DNA from: an uncultured Oscillospiraceae bacterium
GTDB taxonomy: Bacteria; Bacillota; Clostridia; Oscillospirales; Oscillospiraceae
Assembly (NCBI GenBank): GCA_904395865.1
Contig: CAJFNY010000040.1
Coordinates: 1 to 61,260 of the forward strand
DNA: 61,260 nt
Direction: 5' to 3'
Below are positions 1 to 8,485 of this stretch, piece by piece. Each line of letters begins with the position of its first letter. Positions within the stretch are counted from its first letter, which is position 1. The position numbers and the translations under genes were made by a program. Under the pieces are notes generated by a model that saw only the letters and a program-made list of their open reading frames with translations, was not told where the DNA came from and searched no databases.

Positions 1-4
1 CCCT

Positions 5-21
5 TGCGATAACCTATCGCA
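5..21. repeat. Perfect 7-bp inverted repeat at left edge
   Basis: TGCGATA-ACC-TATCGCA is a perfect 7-bp inverted repeat with a 3-base centre. It lies in about 45 bases that do not match the expected 5' coding sequence of the adjacent manganese catalase gene. It may belong to an inserted or rearranged segment, or to a contig end. Confidence 0.5.
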
Positions 22-48
22 TTATTTTATAGCCCGTTTCGTAGCCTA

Positions 49-567
49 TTGGAGTACGGCGGGCCGGACGGCGAGCTGGGCGCCTCCCTGCGGTATCTGT
101 CGCAGCGATTCGCCATGCCCTTCCCGGAGCTCAAGGGTCTCCTGACCGACATCGGCACTGAGGAACTGGGTCACTTGGAGATGATCGGCGCCATCGTGCA
201 CCAGCTGACGAGAAATCTCACGGAAGAGCAGATGCGCACCGACGGCTTTGCCCAGTATTTCGTCGATCATACTGCCGGCGTATATCCGACCGCCGCCTCC
301 GGCGCACCCTGGAACGCCGCCAGCATCCAGAGTGCCGGCGATCCCATCGCCGACCTGGCCGAGGACATGGCCGCCGAGCAGAAAGCGCGCAAGACGTACG
401 ACAACATTCTGCGCCTTTCTGATGACCCCGACGTCAACGACGTGATCAAGTTCCTGCGCGAGCGTGAGATCGTCCACTTCCAGCGGTTCGGCGAAGCCAT
501 GCAGCTGTTGCGGGAAAAGCTGGATCAGAAAAACGTCTACTTCATGAATCCCGCGCTGGATTTGTAA
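49..567 (+). CDS. Manganese catalase / CotJC family, 5'-truncated
   Basis: This is a dimanganese (ferritin-like) catalase of the CotJC type, a family that disproportionates hydrogen peroxide and includes a spore-coat member. The visible protein has 172 residues. It begins at a TTG just before a YGGPDGEL motif and contains EELGHLEM and REIVHFQRFGEA, which carry the conserved Glu and His metal ligands. Family members are usually about 190-200 residues, so roughly 27 N-terminal residues are missing. An in-frame stop lies at 10-12, and the codons between it and the TTG do not resemble the family. The gene is therefore cut either by the contig edge or by a rearrangement. The metal-binding core looks intact. 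The family call is firm; the start is not. Confidence 0.85.
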   Translation: MEYGGPDGELGASLRYLSQRFAMPFPELKGLLTDIGTEELGHLEMIGAIVHQLTRNLTEEQMRTDGFAQYFVDHTAGVYPTAASGAPWNAASIQSAGDPIADLAEDMAAEQKARKTYDNILRLSDDPDVNDVIKFLREREIVHFQRFGEAMQLLREKLDQKNVYFMNPALDL

Positions 568-579
568 CTTCCGTCCCCT

Positions 580-607
580 GCAGCCGCCCGCTTTTCCGGG
601 CGGCTGC
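580..607. terminator. Bidirectional terminator
   Basis: GCAGCCGCCCG/CGGGCGGCTGC is a perfect 11-bp stem between two convergent genes. Confidence 0.7.
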
Positions 608-614
608 TTCCCCG

Positions 615-1316
615 TCAGCCCAGATGCGGCAGGAGCAGCTGCTGCGGGTACGTTCCCAGCACCGTCACACCCGCCAGCTCGTCGCCGTGGCGGCGGAAGT
701 TCTGCGCCGCCTTCCGGCAAATCCCGCTTGTATCCCCCGCTGCCAGCGGCATATGGTAGATATACGTCTTGCGGGCACACTGGCGGAGCAGCCGGCGCGT
801 CTCCGGCCGGGACAGGTACATGGCATTCCAGAAGCCGTAATCCGCCTGCCGGCCGGCCAGGAACGCCAGATGCGCCGCAGGATCCAGCGCGGCGTCGGTA
901 GTCAGATAGACGGTGGTTCCGCCAGCGGACAGCAGCAAAACGTAGTGCTTGGCCCAGGTGTAATCACACGGGGCATGCTCCAGGTACTGATATTCCACCG
1001 TAAAACCGCCCATCCGCAGCACACCGTGCGGCGGCGTGTCGATCGTCGGGAAAAATGCCGGGACCCCCGGATGGGTCCGCAGAAACGCCGCATTGTCCGC
1101 CTGGTCGTAGTGATCCGGATGGAGATGAGAGTACACCAGACCGTCCACGCAGTCGTACGGCGGCGCTCCGGAAATGATGGCCGCGGCCGTTTCCCGCGGA
1201 AGCCGGTAAAAGCTGCCGTAGCTCCCGTTGAGCACGTCCACCAGCAGCGTGGACGTGCCGCATCGGAATGCCAGGCCGGTGCTGCACAGCAGCCGGGCGG
1301 TCAGCAGCGTCTCCAT
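615..1316 (-). CDS. MBL-fold metallohydrolase
   Basis: A 233-residue metallo-beta-lactamase-fold protein with a SHLHPDHYD motif (HxHxDH) around residues 83-91, the dinuclear metal site typical of UlaG-like hydrolases. The N-terminal part is the expected beta-rich MBL start, and a second metal-ligand region with TTDAALD follows near residues 140-146. A GGGAGGG ribosome site sits 8 bases before the ATG. It is convergent with the catalase gene and shares the terminator. The substrate cannot be told. No signal peptide is visible, so it is probably cytoplasmic. Confidence 0.75.
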   Translation of the reverse strand: METLLTARLLCSTGLAFRCGTSTLLVDVLNGSYGSFYRLPRETAAAIISGAPPYDCVDGLVYSHLHPDHYDQADNAAFLRTHPGVPAFFPTIDTPPHGVLRMGGFTVEYQYLEHAPCDYTWAKHYVLLLSAGGTTVYLTTDAALDPAAHLAFLAGRQADYGFWNAMYLSRPETRRLLRQCARKTYIYHMPLAAGDTSGICRKAAQNFRRHGDELAGVTVLGTYPQQLLLPHLG

Positions 1317-1404
1317 GGACAGGCCCTCCCTGTAAACAGAATCCGGAACCGGAACGGTCCAGCTCTATTATAACGCACGGCTCTGTCCACGGCAACCGGC
1401 ACAT

Positions 1405-3609
1405 TCAGTGCCCCCACCAAATCCAGATGAGACAGAGGACAAGCACGAGTAGCCCCGCACCAACCAGCAGCGCGAGGCGGCCCAACCGGTTCCGGTCACG
1501 TGTACCAGCGTCGGACGGGACATCAGGCCTCCGGGCCTCTGCCCCTTCGTCTGACCTCTGCGCCTCACGCACCGGCCGGAGCCTCTCAGCAGGCTGCGGC
1601 TCCGGCACGGCCGCCAGTCGGAGCACACGCTTCGTCTTTTCCGGCGGCCACGGCGCCGATGCACGGTCGCACTCCTGCACCGTCACGACCTGGCCGCGGC
1701 GAATCTCCTGCCGTCTGCCGAAGGGCACCTCGACCCAGTCGCCTGCCTCCACCGGGATGTCCCCCGTCAGGTAAGAATACGCTCGGTCGACACCCGGCAC
1801 CTGCACCGTGCAGTACCGGTAGACGGCCCCGGCTTCCTCGGCTGCCGCCGCACTCCGAGGCACCTCTCTGCTGACGAGGCCCTCCCGGAGCCCCTGCTCG
1901 CAGTCCTTCAGGCTCACCCGCCACTGAGACTGCGGAAGCGGGTTCAGCTGCAGCAGCGCCAGCAATGCCGCGCCCTGCGTCTCCCGCCCCAGCTGATGGC
2001 ACGCCCGCAGCAGATTCGCCTGCAGCGCCGACACGCTGGCACTCTGAAACACTTGGCGTGCAAACCGTTCGTCCTGCAGCGCATCCAGAAACGGCTGCAG
2101 ATGCCCTGCGTCGTTCTGCCGGAGCCATTTCCAGCGGATCCAGTAGTCTGGCAGCAGCGTCTCCGCCGTCTCCCGGCTGGACGCCAGACAAGGCTCCGCG
2201 ACGTCCAGCAGCGTGCGCCACATGGCGAGCCCCAGCGATGGGTCGTCATCCAGCTTTGCCCGGACGAGCTGCTCCCAGGAAGCGCCAGCAGGGGCATCCG
2301 GCTGCGGAAACGCGTCCAGAAGGATCACGCGGCAGAGGTCCACGCCTCGCTGCAGTGCTCCGCGCTGCAGCAGCTCTTTTGCCCGCGCAGGACTCGGATC
2401 CGGATCTGTCAGCACGTACGGATTGTGCGCCAGCAATTCTTCCAGCCGGGACTTCAGCGCTGCGTCTCCGGCACTGCCGCAAGCCCGGAGAATCGCCTCC
2501 TGCGGGTCTCCCACAAAGGCGCTCTGAAAGATCTGACGGGCAAAGCGGTCGTTTGACCGCAGCGCCGCCAGAACCGCATCCATCGGCTCCGACCCGCGCC
2601 AGACGGGGTAAAGAGCCTCCTCCAGAAGCCATTGGGCTGGGTCCTCCTCGCACAGATGTGACTCCGCCGTATCCAGCAGCTTCCGCCACATGGCCACAGC
2701 CAGCTCCGGATCCCGGGTATACGTCTGGCAGAGGAAGTCGTCGGCATCCAGCTCCAAAAGCTCTCTGGCCGGCACGCTTCTGGCAGCGTCCGGAAATGAC
2801 GCCACCAGGAAGGTTCTGCAGGCATCCGGATTTTTCGAAAAGTCCCAGCGGCGTACCGCGTCCTCGGCGGCGGCTGCCTCAGGCTTGCCGGCCAGCTCGC
2901 TGAGCAGCCGGCAGCGCTCGGCGCTGCGGAGCCGCCACTGGGTCAGGAAGGCCCGCCGCAGCCGTTCCGGCTCCGTGTCCTGCTGCCCGTTGCTGAGCAA
3001 ACGGTATGCGTCGCCCATGGCCTGCAGCAGCCGGGCAACTTCGTCAGGCGGCTCTGTCTCTCCGTCCCACGTGTCCAGATGGTCGATCAGCCGCTGCCAA
3101 AATATCCCGCAGCCGCCCTCCTGGAGCCTTCCCTCCTGTTCAAACGGCACATAATTCCTGCCGACCACCGTCTGTCGGACGCTGTCGAAGGTACACGGTG
3201 TACTCCGTTGCTCCAGGAACGCCTGGAGCAACTGCTGAACCGGCATGAAGGCGTATCGTGCGACCGTCTCACCAGTTCCTCCGGAGACGGTCCAGCTCCA
3301 GCGGCCGCCGGCCAGGAGGCCGGAAAGCATCTCGTACGCCATAGCCTTTCGGACCAGTGCAGACAGGGCCGCATCGTTGGAGGCCACAGTCTGGACACTC
3401 CAAAGTGCGTCGTCCCAGCACTGGCACAGTACCGTCAGGGCCTCCTGTACCCATGTCTGGACAGCAGCCTCGCAGGCCTGCTTCTGGCGGCGCTCCTCCC
3501 GCTCCAGGTCGTGGCCGAACGTCCCGAAATACCAGTCCCACCGCTCCCTGCTGTTAAGCCGGCCGTCGCCGTTTTTGTCGTATTTTTTCTCATTCCCATG
3601 AAGTGCCAA
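1405..3609 (-). CDS. EF-hand / duplicated-repeat / PriA-like barrel membrane protein
   Basis: A 734-residue protein of unknown function. The start is taken as the TTG at 3609, because GGGAGG lies 8 bases upstream (3618-3623) and the next residues read KKYDKNGDGRLNSRE, an EF-hand-like calcium loop. A longer frame to 3696 exists but lacks a good ribosome site. The middle holds two diverged copies of a roughly 130-residue unit; both contain AMW(R)xLLD and (R)FARQ(I/V)FQSA blocks. Near the C terminus, PGVDRAYSYLTGD...VEVPFG resembles the N-terminal barrel of the helicase PriA. A single hydrophobic helix ends the protein (LALLVGAGLLVLVLCLIWIW). The topology suggests a C-tail-anchored protein with its bulk in the cytoplasm. 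Confidence 0.6.
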   Translation of the reverse strand: MALHGNEKKYDKNGDGRLNSRERWDWYFGTFGHDLEREERRQKQACEAAVQTWVQEALTVLCQCWDDALWSVQTVASNDAALSALVRKAMAYEMLSGLLAGGRWSWTVSGGTGETVARYAFMPVQQLLQAFLEQRSTPCTFDSVRQTVVGRNYVPFEQEGRLQEGGCGIFWQRLIDHLDTWDGETEPPDEVARLLQAMGDAYRLLSNGQQDTEPERLRRAFLTQWRLRSAERCRLLSELAGKPEAAAAEDAVRRWDFSKNPDACRTFLVASFPDAARSVPARELLELDADDFLCQTYTRDPELAVAMWRKLLDTAESHLCEEDPAQWLLEEALYPVWRGSEPMDAVLAALRSNDRFARQIFQSAFVGDPQEAILRACGSAGDAALKSRLEELLAHNPYVLTDPDPSPARAKELLQRGALQRGVDLCRVILLDAFPQPDAPAGASWEQLVRAKLDDDPSLGLAMWRTLLDVAEPCLASSRETAETLLPDYWIRWKWLRQNDAGHLQPFLDALQDERFARQVFQSASVSALQANLLRACHQLGRETQGAALLALLQLNPLPQSQWRVSLKDCEQGLREGLVSREVPRSAAAAEEAGAVYRYCTVQVPGVDRAYSYLTGDIPVEAGDWVEVPFGRRQEIRRGQVVTVQECDRASAPWPPEKTKRVLRLAAVPEPQPAERLRPVREAQRSDEGAEARRPDVPSDAGTRDRNRLGRLALLVGAGLLVLVLCLIWIWWGH

Positions 3610-3662
3610 AACCGTCGCCTCCCGTTTGTACGTTTTGCCCCATCTTCCTGCAGCTGGGCTGG

Positions 3663-4637
3663 TCAATAAAGCAGGAACATGGAAGGGATACCGCACATCG
3701 TGTAATATGGACTTCGAAAGCCGTACCGTGTGACGACACCGTTTTCCACCTCATAGCCGAAACTGGTAAGCATTTCCGCACCGTACAAGTTCCAGGCTCG
3801 TTCGGCCGAATCGCCGCATCGCAAGCCGCGCCTGGTGGCATATTTCGGCGTATCTACAATAATGGCAGAATTCTTCCCGTCCAGTTGGTCCAGATTGCAT
3901 CCGCCAGGCTGCAGCTGCAGCACAAAGACGGAGTATCCGTCGGCACGGTATTCGACCTCGTCATAGTTGTCCCGGATGCCGCTGGCCTGCACACCGAGGC
4001 ACGTCATATCCCGGCGGCGTTCCCACGGCACCGACGCAAAGTCTGACAGAATCTGAAAGCCGAGGAACTCGTTATTGGGTTCTGAACCATGAAATATCAC
4101 GAAGCCGGATTCAGGATACTGCGAAACAGCCCATATGTATGATGGCCCTTCCCGCAGCCTCAGCCGAAACCCGACCGGCGCGTACAAAACACCGTCCCGT
4201 TCCATCAGAGGGCGCGTCAGCTCCTTCCGGTACCGCGGCTGCGGCTGTAAAAAATACTCCTGCTGTATCGAATTGTCAAAGACGGCGCCGTCCTCATCTG
4301 TTACCATGGACGACCCGACCTCCAGATGGTACGTCCCATACTTCTCGGTTTTTATGGAAATCGAATCCCCCTCGCGCGCATAGCTGTCTCCATAGAGCAG
4401 CACGACGTCCTTCAGCGGATAGTAAAAAACGTCGTTGTCCACGAACGGCGCCCCTTCCAGCTCTACGGGCACGCCGTTGACCAGCGCGGACGACTCCCCT
4501 GCCCACATCGTAATGCCGTAGATAGGTTCACCGGGACACAGAGCTTTCCAATCGCTCACGTCCAGTTTCGGTATGGAGATTTGCGGGGACAGCAGCATGA
4601 CAGACGCCAGGAGCGATGCAGCGATGCTTTGGAACAT
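3663..4637 (-). CDS. Exported protein with stalk-like N-terminal domain, unknown function
   Basis: 324 residues with an N-terminal hydrophobic signal (ASLLASVMLLSPQ). A segment near residues 50-85 (VNGVPVELEGAPFV...FYYPLKDV) resembles copper-amine-oxidase-like stalk domains, which are found in surface proteins and named only by homology. No catalytic motif is recognised. The ribosome site GGAGAG is 4 bases before the ATG. The 3' end lies 53 bases before the start of the next minus-strand gene. A truncated paralogue lies at 12033-12492: the blocks CPDEPVYGIT/CPGEPIYGIT, VNGxPVEL and YFLQPQP are shared. Confidence 0.6.
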   Translation of the reverse strand: MFQSIAASLLASVMLLSPQISIPKLDVSDWKALCPGEPIYGITMWAGESSALVNGVPVELEGAPFVDNDVFYYPLKDVVLLYGDSYAREGDSISIKTEKYGTYHLEVGSSMVTDEDGAVFDNSIQQEYFLQPQPRYRKELTRPLMERDGVLYAPVGFRLRLREGPSYIWAVSQYPESGFVIFHGSEPNNEFLGFQILSDFASVPWERRRDMTCLGVQASGIRDNYDEVEYRADGYSVFVLQLQPGGCNLDQLDGKNSAIIVDTPKYATRRGLRCGDSAERAWNLYGAEMLTSFGYEVENGVVTRYGFRSPYYTMCGIPSMFLLY

Positions 4638-4651
4638 TTTTCTCTCCCTCT

Positions 4652-4891
4652 CTAAAACGAGGATTTCTCCGAAATCACAGGTGTATTTTTCGCTTCTCTT
4701 ACGATTTTCAGATATCTTTCTCTGATGAACAGGGTCAGCTCATCCCAGTCCGGGGCGATTCCGTGTCGAAATTCTGTAATATTTCCAAGAATATTGCCAA
4801 TCGGTTCTCTGCTGGTCTATACTGTATTCCAGACATCACCATTATGGAAGATCCGGAATCGGATTTCAAGTCCGACAGTTCCCGCAATCAT
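4652..4891 (-). pseudogene. AT-rich reading frame broken by one amber codon
   Basis: On the minus strand an 80-codon frame starts at ATG 4891, meets a single TAG at 4817-4819 and stays open for 54 more codons to TAG 4652-4654. That second stop is only 14 bases before the ATG of the 324-residue exported protein, so the frame has operon-like spacing. The part after the internal stop (GIAPDWDELTLFIRERYLK) has the look of a real protein. No family is recognised. It is probably a decayed gene and much richer in AT than its neighbours. It could also be chance. Confidence 0.35.
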
Positions 4892-5003
4892 CGCCCGGCA
4901 AATAATGTCAAGCTTTGGGACGAACGCCAGCACAACACCTCACGTTCTCAGGGAAAACCCTGCAGGGGATGTCCCCGCATCGTTCGGCGAAAGCAGCCTC
5001 TGA

Positions 5004-5831
5004 TCAGAATTGCACCATCCGCAGCACCGTCACGGCTGCCTGCTCAACCGTGTAGTACCCGTTTGGGTCGAAGACGCCGCCGGTCTTGCCCTGCATCAGC
5101 GGGACTTCCTCCGCGCCGCAGCGGAGGGCGGAGACGGCCGCGATGCTCTCCGTGGCCCAGTCGGCGAAGGTGTCCGCGTCGGCAAACGCCGCCGGCTCGC
5201 CGTTGGGCTCGTACCCCAGATACGCCGCAGCCCGGGCCAGCATCGTCGCCGCCTGCTGCCGGGTCAGGAATCTCTCCGGTGCGAACTGCCCGTGGCCAAC
5301 GCCGTTGACGATCCCCAGCGCCGACGCCACGGCCACCGCCTCGCTGTCGCAGTCGGAGAACGTCTCCGCCGCCTGTCCGGCGGCCAGCTCCGCGCCGCTC
5401 CGGCCGGTGACGGCCTCCAGCCCACGGACCACCATCCGGCAGAACTCCTCCCGGGTGCAGGCGTCCTTCCACCACCATTGGATATCCTCGTCCACCAGGC
5501 CCAGTTCCACGGCCTCCGCCGCATCCTCCGCCGCCCAGTCGCTGGGAGCCGGCGTATATTCGGGCAGGCGGTAAAGCTCACAGGAGCCAACCTGGATGTC
5601 ATACGGATTGTCGGAGAAATTTCTGACCTCCATTTGGTGACGCAGCTCCGACGGGAAATCGACCGGTATGCCATCCATATTATAAACCCAGTATTCCCCT
5701 CCTGCGGGACCTGCTTGACGATACAGATAATATCCGGTCTCTGCGATTCCAGTATGGTCTCCTCTCCTACAGTTGGTGTGTGGTAACTCAACTTTAACCG
5801 ATGAGGCCGTATCCTTCATCCTTTTTTTCAC
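5004..5831 (-). CDS. SLH-domain protein, probably N-terminally degenerate
   Basis: 275 residues. From about residue 97 to the end there are SLH-type modules, e.g. SDWAAEDAAEAVELGL...CTREEFCRMVVR, GIVNGVGHGQFAPERFLTRQQAATMLARA and GGVFDPNGYYTVEQAAVTVL. SLH domains bind cell-wall polymers. The first 95 residues show no signal peptide or lipobox and no recognised domain, which is odd for a surface protein. The candidate starts are GTG 5831 and ATG 5819, and neither has a good ribosome site. A 5' loss is likely. The upstream bases contain the palindrome TTGTAGTCCTACAA (5846-5859). Confidence 0.6.
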   Translation of the reverse strand: MKKRMKDTASSVKVELPHTNCRRGDHTGIAETGYYLYRQAGPAGGEYWVYNMDGIPVDFPSELRHQMEVRNFSDNPYDIQVGSCELYRLPEYTPAPSDWAAEDAAEAVELGLVDEDIQWWWKDACTREEFCRMVVRGLEAVTGRSGAELAAGQAAETFSDCDSEAVAVASALGIVNGVGHGQFAPERFLTRQQAATMLARAAAYLGYEPNGEPAAFADADTFADWATESIAAVSALRCGAEEVPLMQGKTGGVFDPNGYYTVEQAAVTVLRMVQF

Positions 5832-5888
5832 TTGTCCAAGATGTATTGTAGTCCTACAAAGAGATGTAAGCAGATTTATTGAAACATC

Positions 5889-5917
5889 TTGTTTTCCTGC
5901 GGAAACTGTGGTAAGAT
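5889..5917 (+). promoter_or_regulatory. Candidate sigma-A promoter of yebC
   Basis: TTGTTT, a 17-base spacer, then TAAGAT, 42 bases before the yebC start. Confidence 0.45.
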
Positions 5918-5958
5918 GCTAACATATTGTATCGCACGAGAAGAAGGGAAGAAAACCA

Positions 5959-6693
5959 ATGTCCGGACATTCCAAATGGCACAACATTCAAAAGACCAAA
6001 GGCGCGCAGGATGCCAAGCGGGCCCAGGCCTTTACGAAGATCTCCAAGGAAATGATCGTCGCAGTCAAGGAAGGCGGCAGCGCCGACCCGGCCAACAACT
6101 CCCGCCTGGCCACGGTGATTACGAAGGCCAAGGCTGCCAACATGCCCAACGACAACATTAAGCGCGTTCTGGAGCGCGCCTCTGGTGCCGGCAGCACCGA
6201 CAACTACGAAACCATCACGTACGAGGGCTACGGTCCCAGCGGCGTGGCAGTGATTGTGGAAACGATGACCGACAGCCGCAACCGTACGGCTGCCAACATG
6301 CGTCACTTCTTCGACAAGTACGGCGGCAATCTGGGTGCATCCGGCTGCGTGGCCTGGAGCTTCAACCGGAAGGGCGTGCTCGTAATCGACAACGAGGATG
6401 AGGAACTGGAGGAGGACGCCGTCATGATGGATGCCCTGGACGCCGGGGCTGAGGACTTCTCCAACGAGGGCGACTGCTTCGAGATCACCACGGACCCGGA
6501 CGACTTCAATACGGTGGCCGATGCGCTGACGGCCAAGGGCTATACGTTCGTCTCAGCCCAGGTGGAGATGGTCCCGCAGAACTACCAGAAGCTGGAGAAC
6601 GAAGACGACATCAAGAACATGACGAAACTCCTGGACATGCTGGAGGATGATGACGACGTCCAGAATGTCTGGCACAACTGGGACCAGGATTGA
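5959..6693 (+). CDS. yebC: YebC/PmpR family regulator
   Basis: 244 residues starting MSGHSKWHNIQKTKGAQDAK, the family signature, and full length for YebC/TACO1 proteins. Members act as DNA-binding regulators or as translation factors that help ribosomes through polyproline stretches; which applies here cannot be read from sequence. The acidic segment EDEELEED around residues 150-160 and the C-terminal block AQVEMVPQN are typical. The gene is monocistronic, with its own promoter and a strong terminator. GAAGGGAAG supplies the ribosome site. Confidence 0.93.
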   Translation: MSGHSKWHNIQKTKGAQDAKRAQAFTKISKEMIVAVKEGGSADPANNSRLATVITKAKAANMPNDNIKRVLERASGAGSTDNYETITYEGYGPSGVAVIVETMTDSRNRTAANMRHFFDKYGGNLGASGCVAWSFNRKGVLVIDNEDEELEEDAVMMDALDAGAEDFSNEGDCFEITTDPDDFNTVADALTAKGYTFVSAQVEMVPQNYQKLENEDDIKNMTKLLDMLEDDDDVQNVWHNWDQD

Positions 6694-6754
6694 TGTAATT
6701 CCCCCAGTTAAAACCGCATATATTTCCCACTTATTTTATTCGTATCGACAAGGG

Positions 6755-6792
6755 AAGAGCGTGCTTTGAGATTCATCAAAGCACGCTCTTTT
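6755..6792 (+). terminator. Intrinsic terminator after yebC
   Basis: A 15-bp stem AAGAGCGTGCTTTGA/TCAAAGCACGCTCTT followed by a short T run. The rest of 6694-6955 shows no gene. Confidence 0.85.
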
Positions 6793-6955
6793 GTGTATCG
6801 GAATCATACCCGAAAAGTGGGAGAATGGTGTGAAACGTGTGACTCGCACAGCCTTCAGGATGGCTGCCGTGTTTGAACTTTCGCCGGTGAAAACCCGGAT
6901 GCTCAGCTGTACCATGCCGGCCGCCTACCAGCCGCCGCTGGTGTGGAGATAATTC

Positions 6956-7747
6956 TTAAAGGAATCTCACCACATCCCGATGCGTTTTGGACAGTGTCAC
7001 CTCCAGCTCCGGGAAACACCCGCGGAGAAAATCTGCCAACACTTCGCAGACCGGATTCTCCGTCGGGAAATGGCCGGCATCGATCAGGTTCAGCCCCAGA
7101 TCCCGGGCGTCGGCAAATTGGTTGTATTTCAGGTCCGACGTGACGAACGTGTCGCAGCCGAGATCCAGCACCTGCTGCATCATATCGCCGCAGGCGCCGC
7201 CGCCCACGGCCACCCGGCGCACAGGCTTCCCGCCGTCCGCATACCGCAGGCCGCCGCAGTGGAGCCGATCCCGCACGGCGGTCAGGAAGTCCGGCAGGGG
7301 CATCTCCTCCAGAACGCCCCACCGTCCCAGGCCATACTCCCTTCCCTGGTCATCCAGTCCTGCCGGCACCAGGACCTGCACGTCCCGCAGCCCCAGCAGC
7401 GCCGCCAGACGGTCGTTGACGCCGCCGGGCGCAGAGTCGAGATTCGTGTGCATATTTACGGCACTGATGCCGTGCTCCACCAGAAACAGCAGCGTCCTGC
7501 CCACAGGATCCCGGTCATTCACCGTTCTGGCCGGATGGAAAATCAACGGGTGGTGCGTGACCAGCAGCTGCGCTCCCAGCTCCGCAGCCTCCTGGGCCAC
7601 CGGATAAAATGGATCCAGGGCCACCAGAACCCGCGTCACCGGCTGGCCACTGTGTCCGCAGAGCAGGCCGATGTTGTCCCACTCCTCTTTCATGGCGTAC
7701 GGTGCCAGCTCCAGCAGCGCAGTTTCAATTTCCTGTACGGTTCTCAT
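6956..7747 (-). CDS. Nif3-like dinuclear metal centre hexameric protein
   Basis: 263 residues of the Nif3/YqfO/DUF34 family, hexameric proteins with a two-metal site; some are proposed GTP cyclohydrolase I type II-like enzymes. The start is ATG 7747 (MRTVQEIETALLELAPYAMKEEWDNIGLL without a break). VTHHPLIFHP (residues 67-76) and the C-terminal SDLKYNQF...IDAGHFPTE supply the conserved metal ligands. The start overlaps the trmK end by 23 bases; this trmK-nif3 pairing is common in Firmicutes. A longer frame to 8164 is not the gene. Confidence 0.85.
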   Translation of the reverse strand: MRTVQEIETALLELAPYAMKEEWDNIGLLCGHSGQPVTRVLVALDPFYPVAQEAAELGAQLLVTHHPLIFHPARTVNDRDPVGRTLLFLVEHGISAVNMHTNLDSAPGGVNDRLAALLGLRDVQVLVPAGLDDQGREYGLGRWGVLEEMPLPDFLTAVRDRLHCGGLRYADGGKPVRRVAVGGGACGDMMQQVLDLGCDTFVTSDLKYNQFADARDLGLNLIDAGHFPTENPVCEVLADFLRGCFPELEVTLSKTHRDVVRFL

Positions 7748-8438
7748 ACGCTTCCTCCATTTCCAGTACCTCCCGCAGCGCCATTTCATAGTATGCCTGA
7801 CGCAGTGCTTCGTCGCTTCGTTTTGCGCGGGCCAGACCGTCCACCGCCCGGCGGAGGCCAGAAAGGACCCGGCGGAAATAGGCCCGCACCAGCTCCGCAT
7901 CATTCTCCAGCAGCTGCGGCGTGACATACTGCGCCCCCGGTGAGAGTGGTTGCCCGCCGCCGCTGCGTACCTCCATGACGGTGTAGAGGAATCCCCCGTC
8001 CTCCACCAGCTTCTCCCGCAGGATTGCAAATCCGCTGCGACCGAGATAGCGGCGCAGGTCGTTCCCGGAGGACTGAGGCTGCAGGATCCACGTGACCTCC
8101 TCGTCCTTAAACCAGGGACACGCCTCCAGAATGCCGGCGATGGTATCGCCGCCCATGCCTGCACAGGCGACAGTGTCGACCTGCCCGGCTTCCAGGCAGG
8201 TCAGCCCGTCGCAAACTGTGAACGTCATCTGTTCCGCCGTGCCGAAGCGCTGCGCGTTCCGGCGTGCCGTCTCCAGCGGCTCCCGGCGGAGATCCATTGC
8301 TGCCACCGTCCGGGCAATTCCCTGCTGCACGAGATAAATGCCCAGATAGCCGTGGTCGCAGCCCACATCCGCCACTCTGGCCCCCGGCTGCACCATGGAG
8401 GCGCAGCACAGCAGCCGCTTCGATATCGGGATTCGCAT
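7725..8438 (-). CDS. trmK: tRNA (adenine(22)-N1)-methyltransferase
   Basis: 237 residues. ATG 8438 is chosen because TTTGGAGG lies just upstream and the protein then begins MRIPISKRLL, as TrmK proteins do. The SAM-binding motif VADVGCDHGYLGIYL is at about residues 22-36. TrmK methylates N1 of A22 in bacterial tRNAs. ACAGMGGDTI near residue 92 is the motif IV region. The gene lies 5' of nif3 and overlaps it. Confidence 0.88.
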   Translation of the reverse strand: MRIPISKRLLCCASMVQPGARVADVGCDHGYLGIYLVQQGIARTVAAMDLRREPLETARRNAQRFGTAEQMTFTVCDGLTCLEAGQVDTVACAGMGGDTIAGILEACPWFKDEEVTWILQPQSSGNDLRRYLGRSGFAILREKLVEDGGFLYTVMEVRSGGGQPLSPGAQYVTPQLLENDAELVRAYFRRVLSGLRRAVDGLARAKRSDEALRQAYYEMALREVLEMEEAYENRTGN

Positions 8439-8452
8439 CGTTCCTCCAAACG

Positions 8453-8478
8453 AAGGGGAGGCATTGCTGCCTCCCCTT
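8453..8478. terminator. Hairpin between DUF1858 gene and trmK
   Basis: AAGGGGAGGCA/TGCCTCCCCTT, an 11-bp stem with a 4-base loop. The T tract is on the plus strand side, so on the minus strand it is at best a partial terminator. Confidence 0.5.
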
Positions 8479-8485
8479 TTCGCAA

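Noticed and set aside
5846..5859. TTGTAGTCCTACAA as a BlaI/MecI/CopY operator
   Set aside because: The half sites are in the opposite order to the TACAnnTGTA core of that family.
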